From Streptomyces sp. Root431 (GTDB taxonomy: Bacteria > Actinomycetota > Actinomycetes > Streptomycetales > Streptomycetaceae): a stretch of DNA of 64,000 nucleotides. The position numbers and the translations under genes are program-made. The notes under the pieces are model-generated. The model did not search any database, was not told the origin of the DNA, and saw nothing but the letters and a program-made list of their open reading frames with translations. The DNA lies in contig NZ_LMEI01000008.1 of the NCBI RefSeq assembly GCF_001426585.1, forward strand, positions 414,263-478,262, written 5' to 3'. How positions within the stretch are numbered: the stretch's first letter is position 1; each line of letters opens with the position of its first letter. This document shows positions 16,979 to 25,468 of the stretch, one piece after another.

Positions 16979-18427
16979 TCACTTCAGCGCCGCCGCCATC
17001 ATCTTCTGCGCCACCGGCGCCGCCAGGCCGTTGCCGCTGACCTCGGAGCGGGCCGCGCCCGAGTCCTCGATCATCACCGCGACGGCGACCTGCTTCCCGG
17101 TCGAGGGGTCCTTCGCGTAGGAGGTGAACCAGGCGTACGGCGTCTTGCTGTTGTTCTCGCCGTGCTGCGCCGTGCCCGTCTTGCCGCCGACCTCGGCCCC
17201 GGCGATCGCCGCGTTGGTGCCGGTGCCCTTCTCCACGACCGTCCGCATCGCGCTGCGCAGCTGCTCCGCCGTCGAGGAGGAGACGATCCGCGTGGTGTCC
17301 CCGTCGTCGAAGGAGGTCAGGGCGTCGCCGTCGGAGTCGACGACCTCGGAGACCATGTGCGGGGCCGCCAGGAGGCCGTCGTTGGCGATCGCGGCCGAGA
17401 CCATGGCCATCTGGAGCGGGGTGGCGGTCACGTCGAACTGCCCGATGCCGGTCAGCGCCGTCTGCGCGGAGTCCATGCCCGACGGGTACACGCTTTCGTA
17501 CGCGCGGACCGGGACGTCCAGCTCGGCGTCGTTGAAGCCGAACTTCTCCGCCATCGCCTTCACCTTGTCCTGCCCCAGGTCGGCGGCCATCTTGGCGAAG
17601 ACGTTGTTGCAGGAGTAGCGGAGCGCGGTGCGGATCGTGGCGTTCTCGCAGGGCGCGGAGGCGTTCTCGTTCTTCAGCACGGTCCGGGTGTTCGGCAGGG
17701 TGTACGGGTCGGGGCTCTTCGTCGCCGTGTCCACCGAGCCGTACAGACCGTCCTCCAGGGCGGCCGCCGCGACGACCAGCTTGAAGGTGGAGCCGGGCGG
17801 GAGCGGCTGGCGCAGGGCCCGGTTGACCAGCGGCTTGTCCTCGTCGCCCATCAGCTTCTGCCAGGCGTCGCCGTCCGCCGTCCCGGCGATCTTCGACGGG
17901 TCGTACGACGGGGTGGACACCATGCCGAGGATCCGGCCGGTGGCGGGGTCGACGGCGACCGCCGCGCCCTTCGTGTCGCCGAGCGCCTCGTAGCCGGCCT
18001 TCTGCACGGCCGGGTCGATCGTGGTGACGACCGTCCCCGGCTCCTGCTGCTTGCGCGTGACGGCGTCCACCGGGTTCTTCAGCCGGTCGGCGGTGCCGTC
18101 GAGGACGTCGCTGTAGATGCCCTCCAGCTGCGTGGCGCCGTAGGCCTGCGAGCTGTAGCCGGTGACCGCCGCGTACAGCTCGCCGTCCGTGTAGGTGCGC
18201 TTGTACGCGAGATCGCCTCCCTCCGTCTTCTTCGAGCCGGTGACCGGAGAACCGGCCACGACGATGTTGCCGAGCGGCTGCGCGTACTGCGCGATGGTCT
18301 TCCGCCGGTTCTTCGAGTCGTCCGCGAGCGCCTTGCCTTCGTATGCCTGCACCCAGGTGGCCCGCCCGAGGAGGGCGAGCACCAGGACCAGGACGAAGAC
18401 CGACGTGTGCCTGATCGTCTTGTTCAT
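16979..18427 (-). CDS. Class B penicillin-binding protein (PbpA/PBP2-type transpeptidase)
   Basis: 482-aa D,D-transpeptidase that cross-links peptidoglycan outside the membrane. It has an N-terminal signal anchor (about 8-24), a dimerisation/pedestal region to about 150, and the active-site motifs Ser213-TFK216, SCN (272-274) and KTG (416-418). Length and layout match actinobacterial PbpA. The usual SEDS (RodA/FtsW) partner and serine/threonine kinase genes are not next to it, so it may be one of the extra, dispersed PBPs of streptomycetes. Confidence 0.92.
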   Translation of the reverse strand: MNKTIRHTSVFVLVLVLALLGRATWVQAYEGKALADDSKNRRKTIAQYAQPLGNIVVAGSPVTGSKKTEGGDLAYKRTYTDGELYAAVTGYSSQAYGATQLEGIYSDVLDGTADRLKNPVDAVTRKQQEPGTVVTTIDPAVQKAGYEALGDTKGAAVAVDPATGRILGMVSTPSYDPSKIAGTADGDAWQKLMGDEDKPLVNRALRQPLPPGSTFKLVVAAAALEDGLYGSVDTATKSPDPYTLPNTRTVLKNENASAPCENATIRTALRYSCNNVFAKMAADLGQDKVKAMAEKFGFNDAELDVPVRAYESVYPSGMDSAQTALTGIGQFDVTATPLQMAMVSAAIANDGLLAAPHMVSEVVDSDGDALTSFDDGDTTRIVSSSTAEQLRSAMRTVVEKGTGTNAAIAGAEVGGKTGTAQHGENNSKTPYAWFTSYAKDPSTGKQVAVAVMIEDSGAARSEVSGNGLAAPVAQKMMAAALK

Positions 18428-18544
18428 CGCACTAAGGGGGACGAACGGGGCGGTGGACGCCGTTCCGGATGTGTTCGGTTTCTCAGCGAACCTTCATCCC
18501 GGCGGGCGGCGGGCTCCCCGGGCCCGCCGGGACCCGGCCCGTCA

Positions 18545-19210
18545 TCACGTCCGCACGAACCCCGACTCGTACGCGAGGATCACCGCCTGCGTCCGGTCCC
18601 GGGCGCCCAGCTTCGCCAGGACCGCCGCCACGTGCGACTTGACCGTCGCCGGGCCGACGCCGATCCGCTCGGCGATCTCGGCGTTCGTCAGGCCCGTCGC
18701 CACGTGCCGCAGCACCTCCGCCTCCCGCTCGGTCAGCCGCGCCACCCAGGGCGCCGCCGCCGGAGCGCGCCGGGCGTGCTCGGCGGCCAGGCCCCGCACC
18801 GCCGCCGGATAGAGCAGCGAGTCGCTCCGCGCGACCAGCCGGACCGCGCCCACCAGCTCCTCCGCCGCCGCCCGCTTCAGCAGGAAGCCCGCCGCGCCGA
18901 CGCGCAGCGCGTCGTACACATAGGAGTCGTTCTCGAAGGTCGTCACGACCACGATCCTTGGCGGCTCCGCCATGCCCCCGAGGATCTGCTCGGTGGCCCG
19001 GATGCCGTCGATCTCGGGCATGCGGACGTCCATCAGCACGACGTCCGGCCGCTCCGCCCGCACCACCGACACGGCCTCGGCGCCCGTGGCGGCCTCGCCG
19101 ACGACCTCCAGGTCGGGCTCCGCGTCCAGGATGACCCGCAGGGCCGTCCGCACCATGCGCTCGTCGTCGGCGAGGACCACCCTGGTCACGGAAGGGTTCG
19201 CCGCGCTCAC
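18545..19210 (-). CDS. NarL/LuxR-type response regulator
   Basis: 221-aa regulator with a receiver domain (1-125; phospho-acceptor Asp61 in VLMDVRMP, Lys112) and a LuxR-type HTH (about 155-217; LTEREAEVLRHVATGLTNAEIAERI). GTG 19210 overlaps the kinase stop (GTGA, 19207-19210), so it pairs with that kinase. Target genes are unknown; the operon's own membrane protein is one candidate. Confidence 0.93.
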   Translation of the reverse strand: MSAANPSVTRVVLADDERMVRTALRVILDAEPDLEVVGEAATGAEAVSVVRAERPDVVLMDVRMPEIDGIRATEQILGGMAEPPRIVVVTTFENDSYVYDALRVGAAGFLLKRAAAEELVGAVRLVARSDSLLYPAAVRGLAAEHARRAPAAAPWVARLTEREAEVLRHVATGLTNAEIAERIGVGPATVKSHVAAVLAKLGARDRTQAVILAYESGFVRT

Positions 19211-20448
19211 CGGGGGATCCTCACCGCGAGGCGCCACAGGCCGTCCACCGGGCCCGCCTCGGCGCTGCCGCCGAACAGTTGGGCCCGTTCGCCGACCCCG
19301 CGCAGGCCGCGCCCGCCGTGCGGGCGGGCGACCGGGGGCCGCTCGGGCAGGGGGTTCTCCATGACGATCTCCAACTCCTCGGTACGGGCGTCGAGCCGTA
19401 CGGTGACGGGCGTGCCGCCCGCGTGCCGGGCCGCGTTCGTCAGCCCCTCCTGGACGATCCGGTACGCCTCCCGCGACAGCGCCTCCGGTACGGGGGCGAG
19501 GTCCCCGCCCACCGTCAGCGCCACCCGCGGTCCCGCGCCCCGCACGAGGGACTCCAGGGCGTCGAGCCCCGGGCCCACGCCTTCCTCGACCTCGTCGCCG
19601 CGCCGCAGCAGGCCGAGGACCCAGTCCAGCTCCCCGACCGTGCGCCGGGTGGTCTCCTCGATCGCGGTCAGCGCCTCCTTGACGAAGTCCAGGTCGGCAG
19701 CGGCGCCCGTGTCGAGGACCCGGCGGGCCGCGCCCGCCTGGAGGGTGACCGCGCTCAGCGCGTGGCCGACCGAGTCGTGCAGCTCGCGGGCGAGCCGGTT
19801 GCGCGACTCCGCCTCCGCCGCGCGCCGCTCGGCCGCCGCGAGCCGGTCCGCGGGGCTCGGCCCGAGCAGCCGGGGCGCCTGGTGGGCGAGCAGGGCCCCG
19901 GTCGCGGCGGCGGTGGCGGCGAGCGCGAGCAGCATCAGGAGTCCCGCCGGGAGCGCCGCCGAGATCAGCCAGGGTTCGTCGAGTCCCCAGTACCGGCCGA
20001 GCTCCGATTCCCGGAGGGCCGGCGAGAACGGCAGCGCCGCCACCGACACCGCGAACGGCGGCAGGGCCAGGGACGCCCCGCTGATCAGCGCGCCCGCGCC
20101 CACGTGCAGCGTGAACCAGCCGACCGTTCGGGCCTTCGCGTCCCGGCCGCGGGCCGGTCCGTCCGCGAGCCCCTCCGCCGGCACCCCGCACAGCGCCCGC
20201 GCCACCGCCACCGACATCGGCCGGGCCAGCGGGAAGAGCGCGGTGACCGCGGCGAGCGGCAGCCCCACCGCGTACGCCCCGAGCTGCACGGCGAGACTGC
20301 CCGAGAACATCCCCGCGGAGTCGACGAAGAACGCCAGGACGACGGTCCCGACCAGCCAGTACGGCATGAACAGCGCGCCGCCCAGGATCAGATGGAGCCA
20401 GCGCAGCCTGGCCCGCTGCCCGAAGAGGGCGACCGCGCACCGCCTCAC
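19207..20448 (-). CDS. DesK-type sensor histidine kinase
   Basis: 413-aa membrane kinase: about six hydrophobic segments in residues 18-190, then a HisKA_3 dimerisation domain with phospho-acceptor His224 (RELHDSVGHALS) and a HATPase_c domain (about 310-412; NAARHAGG, GRGLRGVGERA). GTG 20448 overlaps the upstream membrane protein's stop, and its own stop overlaps the response regulator start, so the three genes are translationally coupled. The absence of a large extracellular domain suggests it senses the membrane or its partner protein. Confidence 0.92.
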   Translation of the reverse strand: MRRCAVALFGQRARLRWLHLILGGALFMPYWLVGTVVLAFFVDSAGMFSGSLAVQLGAYAVGLPLAAVTALFPLARPMSVAVARALCGVPAEGLADGPARGRDAKARTVGWFTLHVGAGALISGASLALPPFAVSVAALPFSPALRESELGRYWGLDEPWLISAALPAGLLMLLALAATAAATGALLAHQAPRLLGPSPADRLAAAERRAAEAESRNRLARELHDSVGHALSAVTLQAGAARRVLDTGAAADLDFVKEALTAIEETTRRTVGELDWVLGLLRRGDEVEEGVGPGLDALESLVRGAGPRVALTVGGDLAPVPEALSREAYRIVQEGLTNAARHAGGTPVTVRLDARTEELEIVMENPLPERPPVARPHGGRGLRGVGERAQLFGGSAEAGPVDGLWRLAVRIPR

Positions 20449-21440
20449 GCCTCGGCGCTCCGCCGCCGCAGGAAGACGGCCACGCACGCGGCCAGCAGGA
20501 ACCCGGTGATCATCTCGCCAGCGTAGGACAGCCGTGCGAGGGTCGTGACCTGCTTGAGGACATCCGCCTCCGGCTGGAGCGAGACGAGCGACATGTACGC
20601 GCCCCAGCAGCCCACCGCGCCGGTGGACACCCAGGCCACGGCGAGGACCGGCCGGACCCCCAGCCCTGCGGGCCGTCGCAGCACGAGGAAGAGGGTGACG
20701 ACGACGGCGGCGACGAGGAAGGCGAGCTGGATGGCGGTCAGGACGTAGAAGTCGCTGTCCCGTTCGGCGGCCCGCTGGGCGGAGAGGCCCGCGGTCGAGC
20801 CGGAGAGCCAGAGCAGCTCGACCGCCGCGGGGACGAGCGCGGCCACGGCGCCGGCCAGGGCGGCGGCCCGGACGCCGGGCCCGGACGTACGGGCCGACAC
20901 CTCGCCGAGCCGGCCGCGCCAGACGTGGCCCCAGCGGTCCCGTGCGTACAGGACGAAGAGGGCGCCGAGGGAGAGGCCCTGGAGGATGAAGCCGCCGTAG
21001 ACGACGGCGAAGACCCAGTCGTCCAGGAAGGGCTCGCTGGGCGCGGCGGCCCGGTCGTCGCCGGTGATCAGCGCGATCACGAGCTGCGCCGGGTAACCGG
21101 CCATGATCGGGGCGAGCAGCCCGGTCGCCGCCCACATGGGGAAGGCGAGCAGCCAGGCCCGTACGCGCAGGCCCCACGCCTGTGTGAGCAGCAGGGCGAG
21201 GACGATGACGGCGGCGTCGGCGAGGACCGAGATCGAGTTGGCGACGGCGAGCAGCGTCCTGTGCTCCAGGAGCGCGCTCCCGGCCGGGATGCCGATCTCG
21301 CCGCCGGCCACCCAGACGACCTTGAGCGAGATGTAGGGGAGGCAGGCGACGATCGCGAGGACGCGCAGCACCCGGCGGAGGAGGGAGGGGTGGTGCGCGG
21401 CGGAGGGCGCCGGCGTGAGGGAGTGCGCGGTCGATGTCAT
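20445..21440 (-). CDS. Polytopic membrane protein upstream of the two-component pair
   Basis: 331-aa protein with about eight hydrophobic helices and no recognisable catalytic motif. ATG 21440 follows GGAG. It overlaps the histidine kinase by 4 bp. Membrane proteins of this kind fused operonically to DesK-type kinases often act as accessory sensors; that role here is inferred only from coupling. Confidence 0.75.
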   Translation of the reverse strand: MTSTAHSLTPAPSAAHHPSLLRRVLRVLAIVACLPYISLKVVWVAGGEIGIPAGSALLEHRTLLAVANSISVLADAAVIVLALLLTQAWGLRVRAWLLAFPMWAATGLLAPIMAGYPAQLVIALITGDDRAAAPSEPFLDDWVFAVVYGGFILQGLSLGALFVLYARDRWGHVWRGRLGEVSARTSGPGVRAAALAGAVAALVPAAVELLWLSGSTAGLSAQRAAERDSDFYVLTAIQLAFLVAAVVVTLFLVLRRPAGLGVRPVLAVAWVSTGAVGCWGAYMSLVSLQPEADVLKQVTTLARLSYAGEMITGFLLAACVAVFLRRRSAEA

Positions 21441-21584
21441 GGCTCCACGCTCCCGCGCGGGGCGCCGGTGCCACGTCGTGCCGTGTGGTGAACCGTCTCC
21501 GCCGCGCGGGGGAGAGGCCCCTCCGACCCGCCCCCGGCCGCGGATCGGCAGAGCCCGGAATTGACCCATGATTCTCATGATCGA

Positions 21585-21606
21585 TTGACCCCTTTATCGG
21601 GGTCAA
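21585..21606. promoter_or_regulatory. Perfect palindromic operator upstream of the cupin gene
   Basis: TTGACCCC (21585-21592), a 6-nt spacer TTTATC, and GGGGTCAA (21599-21606). A further TTGACCC lies at 21561. A -10-like TAGAGT (21615-21620) is 7 nt before the cupin ATG. The palindrome probably binds a dimeric repressor, whose gene is not obvious nearby. Confidence 0.65.
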
Positions 21607-21627
21607 TGGGCCTCTAGAGTAGTGATC

Positions 21628-22125
21628 ATGAACGAGAACGCGACTTTCGCCCCGCTCCTGACCCGCGCCGCCACCGCCGAGACCACCGCCGACCCGAGCA
21701 GCGTGATGACGCTCCTCGCCGACTCCGACACCACCGGCGGACAGCTCACGAGCTACCGCTCCTCGTTCGCGAAGGGCGCGGTCGGCGCCCCGGCGCACTT
21801 CCACACCAAGGCCTCGGAGATGTTCTTCGTCCTCGGCGGCTCGCTCCAGGTCCTCGTCGACGAGGAGCTGACCGTCCTGGAGCAGGGCGACTTCCTCCTG
21901 GTCCCGCCGCACACCCCGCACGCCTTCGCGGCGGCGCCCGGCGCCGAGGCCGACGTCCTCTTCGTCTTCACGCCCGGCATGGCCCGCTTCGACTACCTGC
22001 GCCTCCTCGGCCGCGTCATGCGCGGCGAGGCGAGCTTCGAGGAGATCAAGGCGTCCTCGGAGCAGTACGACAACCACTACGTGGACAGCCCGGTGTGGCA
22101 GAAGGCGCTCGCCGACCGGGGGTGA
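21628..22125 (+). CDS. Cupin-domain protein
   Basis: 165-aa single-cupin protein. The metal-binding cupin motif 1 appears as PAHFHTKASEMFFVLGG (residues about 53-69) and motif 2 as VPPHTPHAF (about 90-98). These proteins are often small-molecule dioxygenases, isomerases or binding proteins; the substrate is unknown. ATG 21628 is chosen over GTG 21622. The -10-like TAGAGT just upstream suggests a leaderless or near-leaderless mRNA. It ends 9 bp from the convergent IclR gene. Confidence 0.82.
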   Translation: MNENATFAPLLTRAATAETTADPSSVMTLLADSDTTGGQLTSYRSSFAKGAVGAPAHFHTKASEMFFVLGGSLQVLVDEELTVLEQGDFLLVPPHTPHAFAAAPGAEADVLFVFTPGMARFDYLRLLGRVMRGEASFEEIKASSEQYDNHYVDSPVWQKALADRG

Positions 22126-22134
22126 CCCGAGGGC

Positions 22135-22905
22135 TCAGAGGCGGCGGGTCGCCAGCGTCAGCCGGTCCCGCGCGTCGAAGAGCGCGTCCTTGATCATCTG
22201 CTCGTGGGCCGGGGTGAGCCGCGCCACCGGCACCGAGCAGCTGATGGCGTCCCGCGCCGGGGTCCGGTAGGGGATCGCGATCCCGAAGCAGCGCAGCCCG
22301 AGCGTGTTCTCCTCGCGGTCCACCGAGAAGCCCTGCTCGCGGATGACGTGCAGCTCCTCGATGAGCTTCTCGCGGTCGGTGATCGTGTGCTCGGTCAGGG
22401 CCGGCAGGGTCTCGGGGAGCAGCTTGCGCACCTGCTCGTCGGTGTGGGTGGCGAGCAGCGCCTTGCCGAGCGAGGTCGAGTGCGCGGGCAGCCGGCGCCC
22501 GACCCGGGTGAACGGCCGCAGGTAGTGCTGGGACTGGCGGGTCGCCAGATAGACCACGTTGGTGCCGTCGAGCCGCGCGAGGTGGATCGTCTCGGTGGTG
22601 TCGTCGGAGAGCCGGTCGAGCGTCGGCCGGGCGGCGGCCACGACCTCGTCGCCGTCGATGTACGAGGTGCCGACGAGCAGCGCCCGCACTCCGATGCCGT
22701 ACCGCGTGCCGGTGGCGTCCGTCTCCACCCAGCCCAGCTCGACCAGCGTGCGCAGCAGCATGTAGAGGCTGGACTTGGGGTAGCCGACGGCCTCCTGGAC
22801 GGCGGCGAGCGAGTGCATGCCGGGCCGGCCGGCGAAGTACTCCAGCAGCTCCACGGTCCGCACCGCGGACTTCACCTGCGCCCCACCCGCGTCGGCAGTC
22901 GCCAT
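22135..22905 (-). CDS. IclR-family transcriptional regulator
   Basis: 256-aa regulator with an N-terminal winged HTH (about 10-70; VKSAVRTVELLEYFAG...AVGYPKSSLYMLLRTLVELGWV) and a C-terminal IclR effector domain (about 75-250). ATG 22905 has GAGGG just upstream. It is divergent from the alpha-ketoglutarate-semialdehyde dehydrogenase gene, and two GTTC-N8-GAAC palindromes lie between them. It is the likely regulator of that gene, and perhaps of kdgD/udh. A sugar-acid effector is an inference. Confidence 0.88.
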   Translation of the reverse strand: MATADAGGAQVKSAVRTVELLEYFAGRPGMHSLAAVQEAVGYPKSSLYMLLRTLVELGWVETDATGTRYGIGVRALLVGTSYIDGDEVVAAARPTLDRLSDDTTETIHLARLDGTNVVYLATRQSQHYLRPFTRVGRRLPAHSTSLGKALLATHTDEQVRKLLPETLPALTEHTITDREKLIEELHVIREQGFSVDREENTLGLRCFGIAIPYRTPARDAISCSVPVARLTPAHEQMIKDALFDARDRLTLATRRL

Positions 22906-23047
22906 GACCCTCGCCCCTTTTCCGTTGTCCGGTCGTCCCGGTGGCCGCCCCGGCCCGCCCCGGCCGCCCTGGCCGAGCGGGCCCCTCGTGCCGGGCGGAA
23001 CCCCTTGTGGAGACGGCCGGGCCGTCAATAGAGTCCCTCGCAGACGC

Positions 23048-23082
23048 GTTCATCTACGGGAACGGCGTTCAGAATAGCGAAC
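23048..23082. promoter_or_regulatory. Two IclR-type inverted repeats in the divergent promoter
   Basis: Two adjacent boxes of identical geometry: GTTC-N8-GAAC at 23048-23063 and GTTC-N8-GAAC at 23067-23082, separated by 3 bp. They lie just ahead of the dehydrogenase start at 23089 and upstream of the IclR gene, consistent with repression of the former and autoregulation. Confidence 0.72.
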
Positions 23083-23088
23083 AGGGGC

Positions 23089-24603
23089 GTGGCGGTGGCG
23101 GCAGAACCAGTGTGGAGTGTGGACCCCCGGACGGGGAAGTCACGCGAGCAGGTTGCGGTGGAGGCCACAGCCGAGGAGGTCGACCGGGCCGTCCGGGCCG
23201 CGCACGGCGCCCGCGCCGCGCTCGCCGACCGCACGGTGCGGGCCGCCTTCCTCCGTACCGCCGCCGACCTCCTCGACGAGGCGCGCGCGCACGTCATCGA
23301 GGCCGCCGACGCCGAGACCGCCCTCGGGCCCGTCCGGCTCACCGGCGAACTCGCCCGGACCACCGCGCAGTTGCGGTCCTTCGCCGAGGTCGTCGAGGAG
23401 GGCTCCTTCCTCGACATCCGGATCGACCTGCCCGACCCGGACGCCACCCCGCCCCGATCGGACATGCGCCGCTGGAAGATCCCGCTCGGCGTCGTCGCCG
23501 TCTACGCCGCGAGCAACTTCCCGCTCGCCTTCTCCGTCCCCGGCGGCGACACCGCGAGCGCCCTCGCGGCCGGCTGCCCCGTGGTGGTCAAGGCCCACCC
23601 CGACCACCCCGCCACCTCCGAGCTCTGCGCCGCCCTGCTGCGCCGGGCCGCCGCCAAGGAAGGCCTCCCCGAGGACGTCGTCGTCCTCGTCCACGGCTTC
23701 GACGCGGGCGTGGAGCTCGTCCGCCACCCGCTCGTCGCGGCGGCGGGCTTCACCGGTTCGGTACGCGGCGGACGCGCGCTCTTCGACGCCGCCGCCGCCC
23801 GCGCCGTACCCATCCCCTTCCACGGCGAACTCGGCTCCCTCAACCCGGTCGTGATCACCCCGGCCGCCGCCGGGGAGCGCGCCGAGGAGATCGGGGCCGG
23901 CCTGGCCGGCTCCATGACCCTCGGCGCGGGCCAGTTCTGCACCAAGCCCGGATTCGTCCTGGCCCCCCGGGGCGAGGACGGCGACCGCTTCCTCGCCGCG
24001 CTCACCGCCGGCGTCAGCGAGACCGAACCGGCCGTGATGCTCGACCACCGCATGCGGGACGCCTTCGTCACCGGGGTCGCCGAGCGCGGCGCGCTCGACG
24101 GGGTCCGGACCCCCGTCACCCCCGGCGCGGGCGGTGAGCACACGGTCAGCGCCGGAGTCCTCGCCGTCGACGCCGACCGGCTCACCGGGGCAGCGGCCAC
24201 CGACCACCACCTCCTCCTGGAGGAGTGCTTCGGACCGGTCACCGTCGTCGCCCGCTACTCCTCCCGCGAGGAGGTCACCGCGGTCCTCGGCCTCCTGCCC
24301 GGCAACCTCACCGCCACCCTGCACATCGCCGAGCGGGACGAGGACGGCGACGCGGCCCCGCTCCTCGCCGAACTCACCCCGCTGGCGGGCCGCGTCCTCG
24401 TCAACGGCTGGCCCACCGGGGTCGCCGTCGCCGCCGCCCAGCACCACGGCGGCCCCTACCCGGCCACCACCTCCACCAGCACCTCGGTCGGCGCGACCGC
24501 GATCGAGCGCTGGCTCCGCCCGGTCACCTACCAGTCGACCCCGGACCACCTGCTCCCGCCGGAGCTCCGCGACGGCAATCCGCTGGGGGTGCCGAGGCGC
24601 TGA
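23089..24603 (+). CDS. Alpha-ketoglutarate-semialdehyde (2,5-dioxovalerate) dehydrogenase, NADP+
   Basis: 504-aa aldehyde dehydrogenase. It oxidises 2,5-dioxopentanoate, the product of KdgD, to alpha-ketoglutarate. The family features are the NAD(P)-binding NFPLAFSVPGGDTASALAAG region (about 142-161), KAHPDHP (166-172), the GSVRGGRAL loop, the catalytic Glu in FHGELGSLNPV and the nucleophilic Cys in GAGQFCTKPG (about 285). The FPLAFSVPGGD signature is typical of the KGSADH branch. The start is GTG 23089; GTG 23095 is an alternative. It is divergent from its presumed IclR regulator and convergent with the gene at 24667. Confidence 0.9.
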   Translation: MAVAAEPVWSVDPRTGKSREQVAVEATAEEVDRAVRAAHGARAALADRTVRAAFLRTAADLLDEARAHVIEAADAETALGPVRLTGELARTTAQLRSFAEVVEEGSFLDIRIDLPDPDATPPRSDMRRWKIPLGVVAVYAASNFPLAFSVPGGDTASALAAGCPVVVKAHPDHPATSELCAALLRRAAAKEGLPEDVVVLVHGFDAGVELVRHPLVAAAGFTGSVRGGRALFDAAAARAVPIPFHGELGSLNPVVITPAAAGERAEEIGAGLAGSMTLGAGQFCTKPGFVLAPRGEDGDRFLAALTAGVSETEPAVMLDHRMRDAFVTGVAERGALDGVRTPVTPGAGGEHTVSAGVLAVDADRLTGAAATDHHLLLEECFGPVTVVARYSSREEVTAVLGLLPGNLTATLHIAERDEDGDAAPLLAELTPLAGRVLVNGWPTGVAVAAAQHHGGPYPATTSTSTSVGATAIERWLRPVTYQSTPDHLLPPELRDGNPLGVPRR

Positions 24604-24622
24604 CCCAGCTCCGGAGCGCGAC

Positions 24623-24648
24623 CGGCCGGGCCGTCGGAGGCCCGGCCG
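24623..24648. terminator. Bidirectional hairpin terminator
   Basis: Perfect 10-bp stem CGGCCGGGCC/GGCCCGGCCG with a 6-nt loop, between the convergent dehydrogenase (ends 24603) and unknown gene (ends 24667). No U-tract, as is usual in Streptomyces. Confidence 0.8.
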
Positions 24649-24666
24649 ATCCCGGGCGCTCTCAGC

Positions 24667-25320
24667 TCACGAGCCCCACTGGTCGCAGTACTCGATGTGC
24701 ATCTCACGGGCGTTGCCGAGGGTGCCGTCGGTCGAGTGCAGCTCTGCGCAGTAGTGCGGGTAGCGGGGGTGGACCTGGGTGTAAACCGGTCCCTCGCGGG
24801 CGACATCGAGGAAGTGCTGCGCGGTCTCGCGGAACACCTTCGCGCTGCCGGTCATGAACAGGGTGTCGGCATGAAGGTGCTGGTGGAACAGGTCGCGGTT
24901 CTCGCGGTAGTGACGTCCCGCGTAGTCGGTCCCCGCGAGGTCGTCGTCTTTCGCCTCGGGCAGGCTCACCGTCTGGGGGCGGCCCGGACCGAGGCGGCCT
25001 CGCAGCTCCTTCCAGCGTGAGGGGGCGAACTGCAGGGAATGGTGCAGGAGTACGAGGTCGAGCAGGGCGCCCGCGTGGTCCGACATGTCCCGGGCCGGTG
25101 GGTGGTTGGCCCGCATGGGCACGTGGATCAGCGAGCGGGGCGAGCGTGCCGCGAGCATCCACAGCACGGCGATGCTGCGGGCGGCCTCCTGGTCCAGGTG
25201 GGCGTTCAGGTATCGGTCGTGGTCGATGAGCACGGCCCGGGTCAACGGCTGGGCGGGCCGGATGACTCTGAACTCGTCGGCTCCCCAACGGGCCCGGTGG
25301 ACGACGACGGGCAGCTTCAT
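24667..25320 (-). CDS. Unknown 217-aa protein
   Basis: Soluble protein with no signal peptide and no family I recognise. It starts MKLPVVVHRARWG (ATG 25320, GGGGG upstream). It is notably His/Asp/Arg-rich, with LIDHDRYLNAH, MSDHAGALLDLVLLHHSL, YAGRHYRENRDLFHQHLHAD and YPHYCAEL. The mixed charge and His content could mean a metal or nucleic-acid role, but nothing decides it. Its GC bias looks slightly weaker than that of its neighbours, so horizontal acquisition is possible. Confidence 0.65.
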   Translation of the reverse strand: MKLPVVVHRARWGADEFRVIRPAQPLTRAVLIDHDRYLNAHLDQEAARSIAVLWMLAARSPRSLIHVPMRANHPPARDMSDHAGALLDLVLLHHSLQFAPSRWKELRGRLGPGRPQTVSLPEAKDDDLAGTDYAGRHYRENRDLFHQHLHADTLFMTGSAKVFRETAQHFLDVAREGPVYTQVHPRYPHYCAELHSTDGTLGNAREMHIEYCDQWGS

Positions 25321-25468
25321 GGTTCCCCCGGTGCGGTGCGGTGTTTGTGCGGCGGCCGGCTCTGCCGGCGTAGGTGGTCCGGCCCGCAGGCGGAGAGGCA
25401 TCGCCAGGCGACGGCAACGCCGATGTGGATGCCCAGGTTAGGGGTGAGGCGGGTGCCGGGGCCTGCTC

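Noticed and set aside
16979..21440. A cell-wall gene cluster joining the penicillin-binding protein with the two-component operon
   Set aside because: Separate transcription units are likely: a 117-bp gap, no overlap, and no wall-specific features in the two-component genes.
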